64,000 bases of DNA from Zoroaster sp. YZ-2022 (lineage: Eukaryota; Echinodermata; Asteroidea; Forcipulatida; Zoroasteridae): the NCBI GenBank assembly GCA_029582265.1, contig CM055828.1:28102618-28166617 (forward strand), written 5' to 3'. Of this stretch, positions 45,850 through 57,277 are shown one piece after another (within the stretch, counting starts at the first letter, position 1; every line of letters starts with the position of its first letter). The notes under the pieces are model-generated. The model was given only the letters and a program-made list of their open reading frames with translations. It made no database searches and was not told the origin of the DNA. Position numbers and translations under genes: made by a program.

Positions 45850-48252
45850 AGTGTTCATGCGTTTTGCACGTACGTACGACTGTCATTAAGGTCTTGGCCA
45901 ATGAAAAGCTCTGCTTTGCTGACTCCGCCCCAAGCTCCGACCGTCGACGTCTATAGAATTTCACAATGAGTCCCGTCTGCCATTGTTCGATTTCTTTCAC
46001 TCCGTTCATTTGCAACGAAGGTCGTCAAGAAGACAATGCCAACTTCATTGAGTTGTCTGCGGCTCAGAGGTTAGGACTCTTTCTGGTGATGGTGGCGTCA
46101 TATTTGTTTTGCTTGCCACACACGTTTTCCTGTCTTGTTGTTGTTTTCATGGGCTCTGTATCCCTCTAATATCAGACGTCGCTCTTCATTATTTACAGGT
46201 AATCGGACTTGTCTGTGGGCCATGGCGAAATGTGTTGGTCTCACAGACGTAGACGTAGACGTAGACAGGTGTGACACCGTCCACTAACCTAGATGAGAGC
46301 AATTTGCATTGACTCATCTACATAATGATTATGTAAACTGAAAGACGTACCTAAAGGTTGTGAGTCCTTTACTTTACATTTGTATAGACGACGTACCATT
46401 TGAAAAGACTCCCGATCCTTTAGGTACGTCTTTTATATTACCTTTGTATATTTATTTATTTATTTATTTGGACTTACACTTTTACAACAGTGGCACTCGG
46501 CCAAAAGGCGGTGCGTCCGACACACATACACATAAATAATACAAAACACATTTAAAAGCAAATTAACAAGATACAAAAATGTGTGATGATACACTCTCAG
46601 CTTTGACGTCGTAGGTATTGTCCAGAACAAGGGATGCACGCGCGACACCAAATCTGAGGGTGTACCATCAATCATATAGCTATCAATGACCATTGGAACC
46701 CAAGTTGATTTAAAATGAGTTCTAGAAAATAGACGACTTACCATTTGAAAAGACTCCCGATCCTTTAGGTACGTCTTTTATATTACATTTGTATAGACGA
46801 CTTACCATTTGAAAAGACTCCCGATCCTTTAGGTACGTCTTTTATATTACATTTGTATAGACGACGTATCATTTGAAAAAATATTACCGATGTGTCACAC
46901 CGGAAGTGTCTACACCTGTCTACGTCTACGTCTGTGAGACCAACACACATGACACAAACAAGTCCGATTACCTGTGAATAATGATCAGAGCGACGTCAGG
47001 ATACAGAGCCCAGAGCCCAATGACCATGTGGCTGTGGATTACTTTATTCAAAACTCCAACCCAGAAGAAGACATCGTTCAGTATTATCTCAGAAGAAACG
47101 CGGGGTGGGAGATGACAACCTTCACGTGGTCCACCCTGTTTCAACTAATGTCATCAAACCGATGTATGCAGCTACTAGCACTCTAAGCTGCTCATCATCA
47201 TACGAAAGAAGAAGAAGAAGAAACGCGATCAAGTTAAGGAGAAGAGTACGAGAAATAATTAATCGGGATATTGGCAGGTATAGGCTACCACGAAAATGCT
47301 TTTGATTGTTATCTGACTTTTTTATTACAGGCTGTTTAATTATAATTTATTTTTATTTTCAGAAAAAAATTCAAGGTTCCACATACATAGATACACGTAA
47401 ACGGGAATTTACAAATAATTACAAACAAAATAATTGATCCTTTCTGGGATGGCATCGTAATAATAATTACACTGATAGCAATTAGACAAAACTGCGTCTA
47501 ATAATAGCAGATAAAAATATACATCATACCAAATTCATTATGACTATGAGGACTGGCCGACTGGAAGAAGAGAATAGAATAAGAATAAGACGTAGGCCTA
47601 CGGAATAGACAACAAGTAATCGTGCTATTATATATTTAAATAAACTTAGGCCTACCCGCAGGGGTACCGGGCATGCGTACGCACCCCCAAATTCCCACAA
47701 TAGTCGAAGTTCAGATTCATTTTTTCAAAACGAAAATCGAAAAAGAAATATTGAAAAAGCCGCCACTTAAAATCCCACCAGTTTCAATATAGGCTATATT
47801 TCAAACTTTTCTACCCCCTTCTGTACGGGTATGCATGAATATTATTAACAAAATGTTTAAATTGTAAGTGCCAAGATGTACATTTTATCTTATCTTTCAT
47901 GGTTCTTAGTAATGTGGGAGGCTTGGAAGGGACGGAAACCACAAGATTTGTACCTTATGGGAACTGTTTCAAAAACGCCCCTCGGATCCGTCACTGATAC
48001 ATAATAGTTCTTAGTGTCAGATCAGACAACCATTGAAGTACTTAGGCAGTGTGCCGGTTGTTAATCTCCATTGTTGCAAATCCACGAGTGAAATGAAATT
48101 GAACAATCGGCTACCGGACTCATTGTGAAATTCTATAGACATCGACGGTCGGAGGGGGTTGGAGCTTGGGGCGGAGTCAGCAAAGCAGAGCTTTTCATTG
48201 GCCAAGACCTTAATGACAGTCGTACGTACGTGCAAAACGCATGAACACTAGT
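45850..48252. repeat. Large composite inverted repeat
   Basis: Outer arms are 45850-46018 and 48066-48252, sharing GTTCATGCGTTTTGCACGTA and GGCCAATGAAAAGCTCTGCT on opposite strands. Inner arms (about 46145-46280 and 46895-47015) share GGTAATCGGACTTGT and TGGTCTCACAGACGTAGACG. Outer-to-inner spacing is about 130 bp on the left and 1,050 bp on the right, so one side has been expanded by insertion. The centre holds a 62-bp tandem repeat. It may be a foldback transposon; no transposase was seen. Confidence 0.75.
46345..46880. repeat. 62-bp tandem repeat interrupted by a retroelement-like tail
   Basis: The unit containing CCATTTGAAAAGACTCCCGA and CTTTAGGTACGTCTTTTATA occurs once before 46450 and at least twice at 46740-46860, with a partial copy after. 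Between them, 46450-46730 is a foreign block that on the minus strand ends in (AAAT)n, as expected for a LINE 3' end. The minus-strand frame 46744-46460 shows no reverse-transcriptase motif. Confidence 0.6.
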
Positions 48253-48419
48253 CAGACGGAAGGATCACTGTTCATAATAATAATGGGCCCTGAACAATTT
48301 AGACTATAGAACAAGGACTAGCATTCCAAAATGTTTCTTCTACTAGAAGAGAATGACTCTTTCGGCTGACATAACCTTAGTGTACACAATAAGTCGCTTT
48401 CAATTGTCCTGAATCCCTG

Positions 48420-48463
48420 CCCCCCCCCCCCCCCCAAAAAAAAAAAAAAAAAAAAAAAACAGG
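48420..48463. repeat. Poly-C joined to poly-A
   Basis: About 16 C followed directly by about 26 A. The exact lengths may be affected by sequencing error. Confidence 0.85.
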
Positions 48464-49899
48464 GAGTGTACACCTTTGTTAAACTGCTTGAATTTTCTTC
48501 CCATCTGACATGCTGTAATTTTTTGATAAAACATGAATTGTATTCAAAATTTTAAAATGGATCACGGCTGCAATCCGTGATTCATTTTCAAAATCAGAAT
48601 TATGTATAGTGCTGGGAGTTTAGTTGGAACATGGACCAAATGTGTATACATTTTCAATAAAATAAACTTCAATAAACTTCCTGCAATGATTGTTTAATAA
48701 CCAATGCAGCAAAAAAGTCTAGAACAACAACAATTTTCCATTTCTTTTTTAAATATTGGTTTCGGTTAGCCGGTTAGCCGGTTAGCAAATTTCTAAACGG
48801 TAAGTGCTGTTTCGGTCGGTTAATCGTCCCAGGACTAGAATGATGAATGCAAACAATCTGAATATACATTTCACTATTTTCTCGATAGTTAATGACACAT
48901 TGAAAACATACAGTGAGATTTGAAAAGACACCATGTATTGAAAGAAATTTTTTTGAGTAGTGAGGGTTCTGAAAAGAACCCTGAGAAAAACCCTCACTAT
49001 ACTTTGGTTAAAGATTGATGGTAAAAATAGATCTAAATGTTGATTTGCTATTTTTCTGGGATTAAGGAAAGTTATAAGCTTTCATTTTTTTTTTTTTTTT
49101 TTTTTTTTTTTTCCACTAGCGCCTCGGAATAGGCAACTAGATTGATGGCGCTTTACAAATGCAGATTGGATGGATACCAGTAATTAAATGCTGGCCCACT
49201 ATTTTAAACCTCAACTTGCACGTGAACACATAATGTTATTTATTGTACGTAATGGCTGAAGGCGTGTATACAGTCTTCCAATTGGACAGTGCGGCTGTAA
49301 ATCTGAATCAAGCGCGTTTTAAATATAGCTTTTATTTACAGTTTCGACATCCGAATTTCATAATGGTTTTTGTTCGTTTAATAACGATATTATATTTCAA
49401 ATGTTGTTTTCTTTTAAAATTCTGTTAGGCTATTTGGGGGGTATCTTGAGCCAAAAACGGACGATATATCTTTAACTCTTTAAATGAAATGAACTGAATC
49501 TTTCACAGGTTAGTTTCTGAACATCTCTCTTGATTCTTTTACTTTACGACTATATTTACCAACATATCACCATGGGTGTACCAGCTGCCTTTCATTAGAC
49601 CTTGCTGTGGTTCCATGGTTTCATCCTTGCTCTTCTCATATGATCAAACATCACTTTGTGAAAATAGGCCCAATATGCGCGTTGGCCAATAATTTGAAAA
49701 CTTCATAACTTTTCACTGCTTTAATATTATTGATTAAACCAAAGCTCTGCATGGTCAATAATATTGAATTACTATTTGTGGATGTCAACTTGTTGCCCTT
49801 CGTATAATTTGTTAGCCCGCCAACTGATATTAATACTATAGTCCTGCAACCACAGAGCAAGTCTGTGCTCGGGCTAGTCTGTATCCATTATGTACTCAC

Positions 49900-50103
49900 T
49901 ATTCTAGAACCATTACGACCCGGTTGGACGTCTCAAATGCGTCAACACATTGCAGTAACTTTGGGTGTTTGATTTCGTTCATAACATCGACCTCCTTTCG
50001 CGCCATTTCTTTGTCCTTGGATTTGACAGCCTGGATGTACTTAGCTGCCCAGACCTTACCCGTATCCTTCTCAATACAGCGGTAAACGGTTCCATAGCGA
50101 CCC
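49900..50103 (-). CDS. Exon 2: kinase N-lobe, ATP-binding loop and catalytic Lys
   Basis: The 204-bp exon runs from acceptor GTTTACAG to donor GTGAGTAC. With the previous exon it forms the Gly-rich loop GKGRYGTVYRC. The ATP-anchoring Lys is in WAAKYIQA and the helix C Glu is in ARKEVDVM. The stretch HPKLLQCVDAFE and then VVMVLE is nearly identical in type to vertebrate MLCK (HPKLVQCVDAFE, IVMVLE). It ends after two bases (TA) of the Tyr codon that opens exon 3. The donor is strong. Nothing suggests loss of activity. Confidence 0.95.
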
Positions 50104-50517
50104 CTGTAAACAAGAAAATAATGATTGAAATGAAATACTTGTGTAGGCGTATATAATGATGCGACAAATGACGTCATGTTTCCCCTTCTACCGAACTGTA
50201 GCAGGCAAAATAAGTAAAGTGTTATGTCAATGGAGATCATCATAACACTGTGTTGAGATGTAAAACCACTACATGTATACACTATTGGTAATCTCGAACT
50301 AACAGTTTTGAATACTTTATACTAGGTGTAAAATTGATGATGGTATATTTGTATCAGGTACTAGAATTTATTATTGAAACAATTTCCAAAATTAATTCCT
50401 GTCGTCAGAAGCCAGAAAGTCCAAGATGTAATGAATACGAACAAATTTAATACATTTTCAATATTTTCTCGTTAACGACCATGAAATATGCAGAAAATTT
50501 CACATGTTGGCTTCATA

Positions 50518-51530
50518 CATATATCTCTTGATTCTTATAATGTATGGATGCATTTACAGACATTGGTTGGTTTCTGTATATCTCTTGATTCTTATAAAGT
50601 ATGGATGCATTTACAGACATTGGTTGGTTTCTGTACATACCGGTATCTCTTGATTCTTATAAAGTATGGATGCATTTACAGACATTGGTTGGTTTCTGTA
50701 CATATCTCTTGATTCTTATAAAGTATGGATGCATTTACAGACATCGGTTGGTTTCTGTACATATCTCTTGATTCTTATAATGTATGGATGCATTTACAGA
50801 CATTGGTTGGTTTCTGTATATCTCTTGATTCTTATAAAGTATGGATGCATTTACAGACATTGGTTGGTTTCTGTACATACCGGTATCTCTTGATTCTTAT
50901 CAAGTATGGATGCATTTACAGACATTGGTTGGTTTCTGTACATATCTCTTGATTCTTATAAAGTATGGATGCATTTACAGACATTGGTTGGTTTCTATAC
51001 ATAGGCCTATCTCTTGATTCTTATAAAGTGTGGATGCATTTACAGACATTGGTTGGTTTCTGTACATATCTCTTGATTCTTATAAAGTATGGATGCATTT
51101 ACAGACATTGGTTGGTTTCTGTACATATCTCTTGATTCTTATAAAGTGTGGATGCATTTACAGACATTGGTTGGTTTCTGTACATATCTCTTGATTCTTA
51201 TAAAGTGTGGATGCATTTACAGACATTGGTTGGTTTCTGTACATATCTCTTGATTCTTATAAAGTGTGGATGCATTTACAGACATTGGTTGGTTTCTGTA
51301 CATAAAGGCTCTTGATTCTTATAAAGTGTGGATGCATTTACAGACATTGGTTGGTTTCTGTACATATCTCTTGATTCTTATAAAGTATGGATACATTTAC
51401 AGACATTGGTTGGTTTCTGTACATATCTCTTGATTCTTATAAAGTATGGATGCATTTACAGACATTGGTTGGTTTCTGTACATATCTCTTGATTCTTATA
51501 AAGTATGGATGCATTTACAGACATTTTACC
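50518..51530. repeat. 59-bp satellite, 17 copies with higher-order pattern
   Basis: The monomer (CTTGATTCTTATAAAGTATG, GATGCATTTACAGACATTGG, TTGGTTTCTGTACATATCT) is repeated 17 times. The first four copies (50521-50760) and the next four (50761-51000) are nearly identical as a 240-bp block, including shared variants (TAATGTATGG, CATACCGGTA). Later copies share AAAGTGTGG. The last copy ends in CATTTTACC, matching the single unit at 31.3 kb. Open frames here are repeat artefacts. Confidence 0.95.
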
Positions 51531-51844
51531 AAAAGTGTTCATTGGCTTTAACGGATTTGTTTTCGTTTTTGAATTTTAAGTAAGGCTCTATAAATCTTAT
51601 ATCTCATTCATGGTGTTTTCTATTATATGATGTTGCATGGATGTCACACTGACGCAGGAAGCTACAGACAAAAACCAGTGTGTCATGGTCTATGCTTGTG
51701 AAACAACAAACATTCAAACAATTTTACAACAGAAGCAGAGGTCATACTCTAGTTTACTTCCAACACTTGAGTGTAAACTTAATTGTAGGGGCTTTATACT
51801 GCGGTATCTCATGATTCAGTTAATCAAAATGGCCTTTGTTTCTA

Positions 51845-52207
51845 CGGGCGGTTCCAGGGGAACATAAAATGTAAAATGGGGAAACACTGTGCACAGCACT
51901 GAAAACGAAAAGTACATTGACATATATGATCAAACAGGGAATTATTCCCCCTTATGGACCCACTGGATGTACCAATGGCTGCAACCATCTCAGAGACCAA
52001 GGGATTGTTGACGCTGTGCGAACAATACACGATCCAGAACAGAAAGACGAGAGGGTAATTGGTGAAAGTGTTTAGACTGATGGACATATGCTCATACTCC
52101 ACAGGGACGTATACCATACATTTTTGACCCCTTTTTTGGCAGAGTGCTTCCCCTTTTAGCCCATTTATCCCCACCTCCTTTCGAGACCCTAGCTCCGCGC
52201 CTGGTTC
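51845..52207. mobile_element. Degraded CAGTGGCG-type element
   Basis: It starts near GGGCGGTTCCAGGGGAAC and ends near CCCTAGCTCCGCGCCTGG, imperfect inverted ends in the style of the elements at 5815 and 41069. The interior is unremarkable. Confidence 0.4.
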
Positions 52208-54509
52208 AAGTTGAGTAACACGGGGCCTGGGGGCCCTATCTTCACCCACTTTTCGGAAGAAAAATGCAGTACTCCTTAGTCAATTTGGTGTGATACATTA
52301 ACATTCAAATTTCTGAGAAAAACGTGAGGCCTTCCATTCATACTGAGTACCAGCCTCAACTAAAAACGTCTTGACTACGTACTGTGATTAAAAGTCCCGT
52401 ATATATGGCTTGTACAGCCAAAAGGGGGCGGGCCCCAAAACAACATGTATGGTAAATAAACATGTATGATGATAGGGGACAAGTTAGTGTGCCCCTGGAT
52501 CTGCAAATGGGACCGTCAAGTGTTTTCATAAAAAAATTGGATTTCAGTTAAATTGTGAGTTAAAATAAGTCTATATTACCTTCTAAACGATGGACACTGT
52601 ATGTAACTCTTTATTCAACTTACTATCCTGCTATAGCGCTATGCTATGCATGCCTTCACAAATAGGGCCTACATATTCACAAGTATGTACAGTGTATATT
52701 CAACGAAACCCTGCTGTCCTTCCCTTATATAACGTAGAAGGGAAGTTACAAGATCTGCACAATTCTCCCACATCGCTCTCTTGAGCTTAATTGACTCAAA
52801 TGTAGTAACTGCAAAACCATAAGACGCCATCCAATAATGAGAAGTTTTCAGAGGAGTTAAGAGATATTTTTCCTGTAATGTAAGTACCGAAGGCCGTTGT
52901 TATCTAATCTGACGAGAGATTCTTAACTTATCAAGGTAAATGTGCTGATACCAGCAGTCAGTTAACGTTTACCACCTTTCACAAAGCTTTACATTCCAAC
53001 AGCATTCTCCTCATAATCATGTGTTAACAAAAGGGTTTGTTCTGTCAAATAAGACCTCGAATTTTAAACAAAAGCCCTGTATTTTTCGTTCTCCTCTAAA
53101 CCACTCAAGTGCGATGTTGCCCACATCACCAAGACACCAACATCACTGTTTTGTTTCCTTCACTTAGTAAGTGCAACACAGGTTCAACTACCCTTTATTT
53201 ACAGAGCGTCCTATGAAATACAATTGATATTAAAAACGTCGGATGTCCAAGGCTTTTCGATATCGACTTTTTTGTGTCCATCGCAAGAGGGCTTGAGGGC
53301 TCAGACTCAGAGACAAGCGAAGAGATCATAAAGCAAAAGGCCACACAATACGAAGGTGATGGGCATCTATCTCCATGGTTCAAACAAGAACCCCAGGGCC
53401 CCTTCAGCAAAAACGAACACACTCTGCTCCAGCGTGGGGTCGAGGGGAAAAGCCCTGTATAAGTATCGATGTTGTAGGAATAATAGGCATAAGTTCATTC
53501 CAGTTAGAAATTAAATTGTCAAACTTAGAAAGGTTCGAATTTTGTCCTTTTTGAGTTTGTTCTCACTTTACTTATATAGTGTATATGACTTCAAAGAAAA
53601 AGTCAGGTTTAGATAATATTTTGTCTATATATTATATCTGCAAGCACTCCTAATAATGCTAACAAACACATACAGATCAGTTTTTCAATCTGAGAGACTG
53701 CGGCAATTGAAGAAAAATATTTCGGACACCAATTCTCGTAATCCTCACTCTCTCGGGTTTACCTTTAACAGTCTGATGTCCCTTATAACATTCCTAATCT
53801 CCGATAATGCTTGACAGGCTTGCTGTATCACAACCGTGACATGACAACTTCTTTACATAAAAGAGGGTCATTTTAATTTTGTTCCTAGAAAATTGGTTTT
53901 AGGACAAAGCTCAGTAATTTAGCAAGAGAGTAATCAAATCTGAATAACAATCCTTGTTTCCAAAGTGAGAACTTTAAAAGATAACTAGATATTTGAAGTT
54001 TGTTAAAAACAAACTCAGGGTGTTCAAGTGTACATCATATGTGATGACGTCATCACCTAAAGTTGTTAAAAAACAAGATTTACTTCAGGAGATATGAGTT
54101 TTCATAATATATAATTAAAATAACATATAATGTGCTATACTGAATACATTAACTTCCGGTTCAGTCATCCCATATAATTTTAAATTCTTCCAACCGTAAG
54201 TTACAAAATCTTTCTTACCTACATGTACATGTAGATGGTCTTCCTGCCTTGTCAATAAGTTTGGTCTAATTTATGTATTTAAATGTCATCATTTTAAACT
54301 GAAAAAAAGGTTTGTTCATAATATGAATCCAATGTTAGTAATATTTATAAATACTTATATTTTAACATGCATTTCAGTTGTACTGAACGATCGGAATGTG
54401 ATCTTAGAAAATATTTAAACATGCTATATGTTGACATGAATATACAGTGCATGTAGTTGTACATCTGGACCTGCTCTCACTTGTATTTATTTGTTTTATC
54501 ATTTTTTTA

Positions 54510-54823
54510 ATGCAATGGCCACTCCAACATGGGGGCTACTAAGTCATTGAGTTGTTACAACAACTCCACACTGAAGAACCAGCCCCTCGCACCAAAACAA
54601 GACAAGTTAATAACCAGCCTCTTCATGGTGCGAATAGGACTGGGAGGGGTAACTAGTCTAGAACAAGGCAGTTGTTAAATTGCCTCTGCCCCTATAAGCA
54701 ATTATGGTTAAGTGTCTTGTTCAAAGACAGAAGTGTTACGACTGGGATTCGAACCCACATTCTGCTGCTAACACCAGAACTTGAGTCGGGTAAACTAGAC
54801 TGCTTGGCCACGACACTCCATGA
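54510..54823 (-). mobile_element. tRNA-derived SINE variant
   Basis: On the minus strand the head begins GTGTCGTGGCCAAGCAGTCT at 54817, with B box GGGTTCGAATCCC and then CTTTGAACAAGACACTTAAC. The head matches the 23.8-kb SINE, but the body beyond it differs (CCCCTCCCAGTCCTATTCGC). This is either a different subfamily or a head fused to another body. Confidence 0.65.
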
Positions 54824-54899
54824 ATAATCTAAATTCAAGCGTTGTTATATTGTGGAATGCTAACTTGATATTTAATGTAAACTCTTTATTTTTGTTTGA

Positions 54900-55275
54900 C
54901 AGAGATTTTTCTGGCCAGCGTTATCTTAACATGAATTGCATTTATGCAGATATCATTGTTTGTAATGGGGGAGGGAAGATAACTTGTAATTTGTGGCCGA
55001 CATTTTTTTCTGGCCAGTGTCACTTAACATGCATTGCATTTATGCAAATATCATTTTTTGTGATGGGTAGGGGGATAACTTGTATTTGGCATACATGTGT
55101 ACACATGGATAATATTGGGAGTTTGTGTAAAAAGTATTTTTTGTGATGGGGGAGGGAAGACAACTTGTATTTTGGCATACATGTGTACACATGGATAATA
55201 ATATTGGGAGTTTGTGTAAAAAGTATTTTTTGTGATGGGGAGGGAAGATAACTTGTATTATGGGATAAATGTGTA
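54900..55275. repeat. Tandem repeat, roughly 80-100 bp unit
   Basis: About four diverged copies carry GATGGGGGAGGGAAGATAAC, TTGTATTTGGCATACATGTG and TACACATGGATAATATTGGG. The first two copies have a different left part (TGGCCAGCGTTATCTTAACA). Confidence 0.8.
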
Positions 55276-56835
55276 ATAAATATGGACTTCTGTAATAATT
55301 ACCCACCTCTGTATTAAAAACAACTTGTAGCATCCACATTGCCCACACAATATATGTTAACAATTTGTTTTTAGACTTCCATAGGTAATGACCGATAATG
55401 ACCGTTTCGGTCGGGTGTCCGGGTACCAGGTACAGCCTTGAGTTTGTGTAAAAAACATTGGGGGATGTCACTGATATTATGGTGTACATAATTATACAGT
55501 ACTCATAGAGTAATGTTTGTGATTTAAAAGAGAAATTACTGTTTATTAATTATTTCGTTTGTAACTGTTTGTGTGTTGTATTCAATAAAAAAAGTAACAT
55601 TTTAAATGTTTTATTTGTATGTGTCATTATTTTATTATGATGCTCGTTGTCAAACTTAATGCTTTTTCACTAGTTCTTACGATAATTTTTTTTTTTTTAA
55701 ACTTGATGTCTGTTTGAAAACAAACATTAGGTGTTTGATTTGCCACATAGGTACATGTAAAGAATAGTGCTTCAAAATATTTTTAAATATAATTTGAAGT
55801 GCCTGTTTGGACTGGAAGTAAAGGTCATCATACCAAATCATTAAAAAGTTACATATCTTTGGTTTGGCCAGGTACATGTAGAGAATGGTGCTTCAGAGTA
55901 AAGGCCATATCAGATTATTGAAAGGTCATATATTTGACAATTATATTTCCTCCTAGTCATGAAAAAATAACGTTAGTACCTACTTCAGACCTGAAATACG
56001 TTGCTCATGAAATAGCTTACATTTACTATATTTACATTTACTACATTTACATTTACTATATGTTTTAAGGTGTTGTGCAAACATGGGAATGGTGAAGCTT
56101 ATTTGTTTTCTTTAAAAAATATACATTTACACCTAAACTATATGCACAATACACAAGTACAGTGTACGACAGTAAACAGTAAGGCTATGTATGCCTCGTA
56201 CTGTGTGTGCTATGTCACTGTGGACGCGCGATATGGGCTGTTTGTACATCTACGGAATTGTTATTCAACATATTGTTTCAAAATAAACACCCAACAATTT
56301 TGGAAAAAGTTACTAACCATTTTTTGTTCTAGACGCTTTTTCTGCCACATTGGTTATTAAACAATCATTGCACGAATATGCTGGCGATGTATTATATTCT
56401 AATTAGATACTGCAGTGTACAGTGAATGTAAACACAATGCATATACAGTGTATAGGCCTACATTGTATATGCCTCTTGTCTGTGTGTCAAGGCCGTTCAC
56501 ACGCGAAATGGGCTGTACTTCTGAACAGTTGTTCACTTAAACTTCCGGTTTCGACCGGAAGGAGAAGTCAGATTAGGGTCACGTCTGTGTACGAAATGTG
56601 ACATAGTTCAAGGTCTTTATAAGGTGATGCAAAGATTGTGAAAATATATTTTGTGGTTCATGAGATATAATTTTTTGAAATATTAAATTATGATTTAGTG
56701 TAATTCGATATCTGATGACCTCACCATGACGTCACAACTTAGGACACAACTACATGTTAAGGTCTAACTATGTGTTAAGTTTTAAAGTTCTGTGAACTCT
56801 GCAACTATGATTTTTATTCTCTGGATATTCACCGA

Positions 56836-57277
56836 GAAGAAGAAGAAGAAGAAGAAGAAGAAGAAGAAGAAGAAGAAGAAGAAGAAGAAGAAGAAGAAGA
56901 AGAAGAAGAAGAAGAAGAAGAAGAAGAAGAAGAAGAAGAAGAAGAAGAAGAAGAAGAAGAAGAAGAAGAAGAAGAAGAAGAGAGAAGAAGAAGAAGAAGA
57001 AGAAGAAGAAGAAGAAGAAGAAGAAGAAGAAGAAGAAGAAGAAGAAGAAGAAGAAGAAGAAGAAGAAGAAGAAGAAGAAGAAGAAGAAGAAGAAGAAGAA
57101 GAAGAAGAAGAAGAAGAAGAAGAAGAAGAAGAAGAAGAAGAAGAAGAAGAAGAAGAAGAAGAAGAAGAAGAAGAAGAAGAAGAAGAAGAAGAAGAAGAAG
57201 AAGAAGAAGAAGAAGAAGAAGAAGAAGAAGAAGAAGAAGAAGAAGAAGAAGAAGAAGAAGAAGAAGAAGAAGAAGAA
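56836..57277. repeat. (GAA)n tract, about 147 units
   Basis: 442 bp of GAA on the plus strand with one interruption near 56980 (AGAGAAG). It lies in the intron before exon 2, so the pre-mRNA carries (UUC)n. It is a polypurine-polypyrimidine mirror repeat able to form triplex DNA. The Lys, Glu, Arg, Phe, Ser and Leu homopolymer frames here are artefacts. Confidence 0.97.

Larger units (their letters stand above)
43834..49899 (-). other. Intron between exons 2 and 3
   Basis: A 6.1 kb intron containing the remains of CAGTGG-type repeats (44.0-44.34 kb), a large composite inverted repeat (45.85-48.25 kb), a C-run next to an A-run (48420-48463) and a poly-T of about 27 bases near 49085. No exon or gene was seen in the rest. 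Confidence 0.85.

Noticed and set aside
46460..46744. Minus-strand frame as a LINE reverse-transcriptase end
   Set aside because: The AAAT tail suggests a retroelement, but no reverse-transcriptase or endonuclease motif could be recognised, so no coding call was made.
46974..47305. Two overlapping plus-strand frames in the foldback's right arm
   Set aside because: They lie in repetitive inverted-arm sequence and match no known domain.
50518..51530. Possible CRISPR-like array of regular repeats
   Set aside because: The whole 59-bp unit is repeated, with no unique spacers. It is a satellite in an intron of a eukaryotic gene.
53195..53462. Opposed frames at 53.2-53.5 kb (Glu/Ser/Lys-rich on plus, Ser/Cys-rich on minus)
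   Set aside because: There are no recognisable motifs, no phase-compatible splice sites within the gene model, and no domain similarity.
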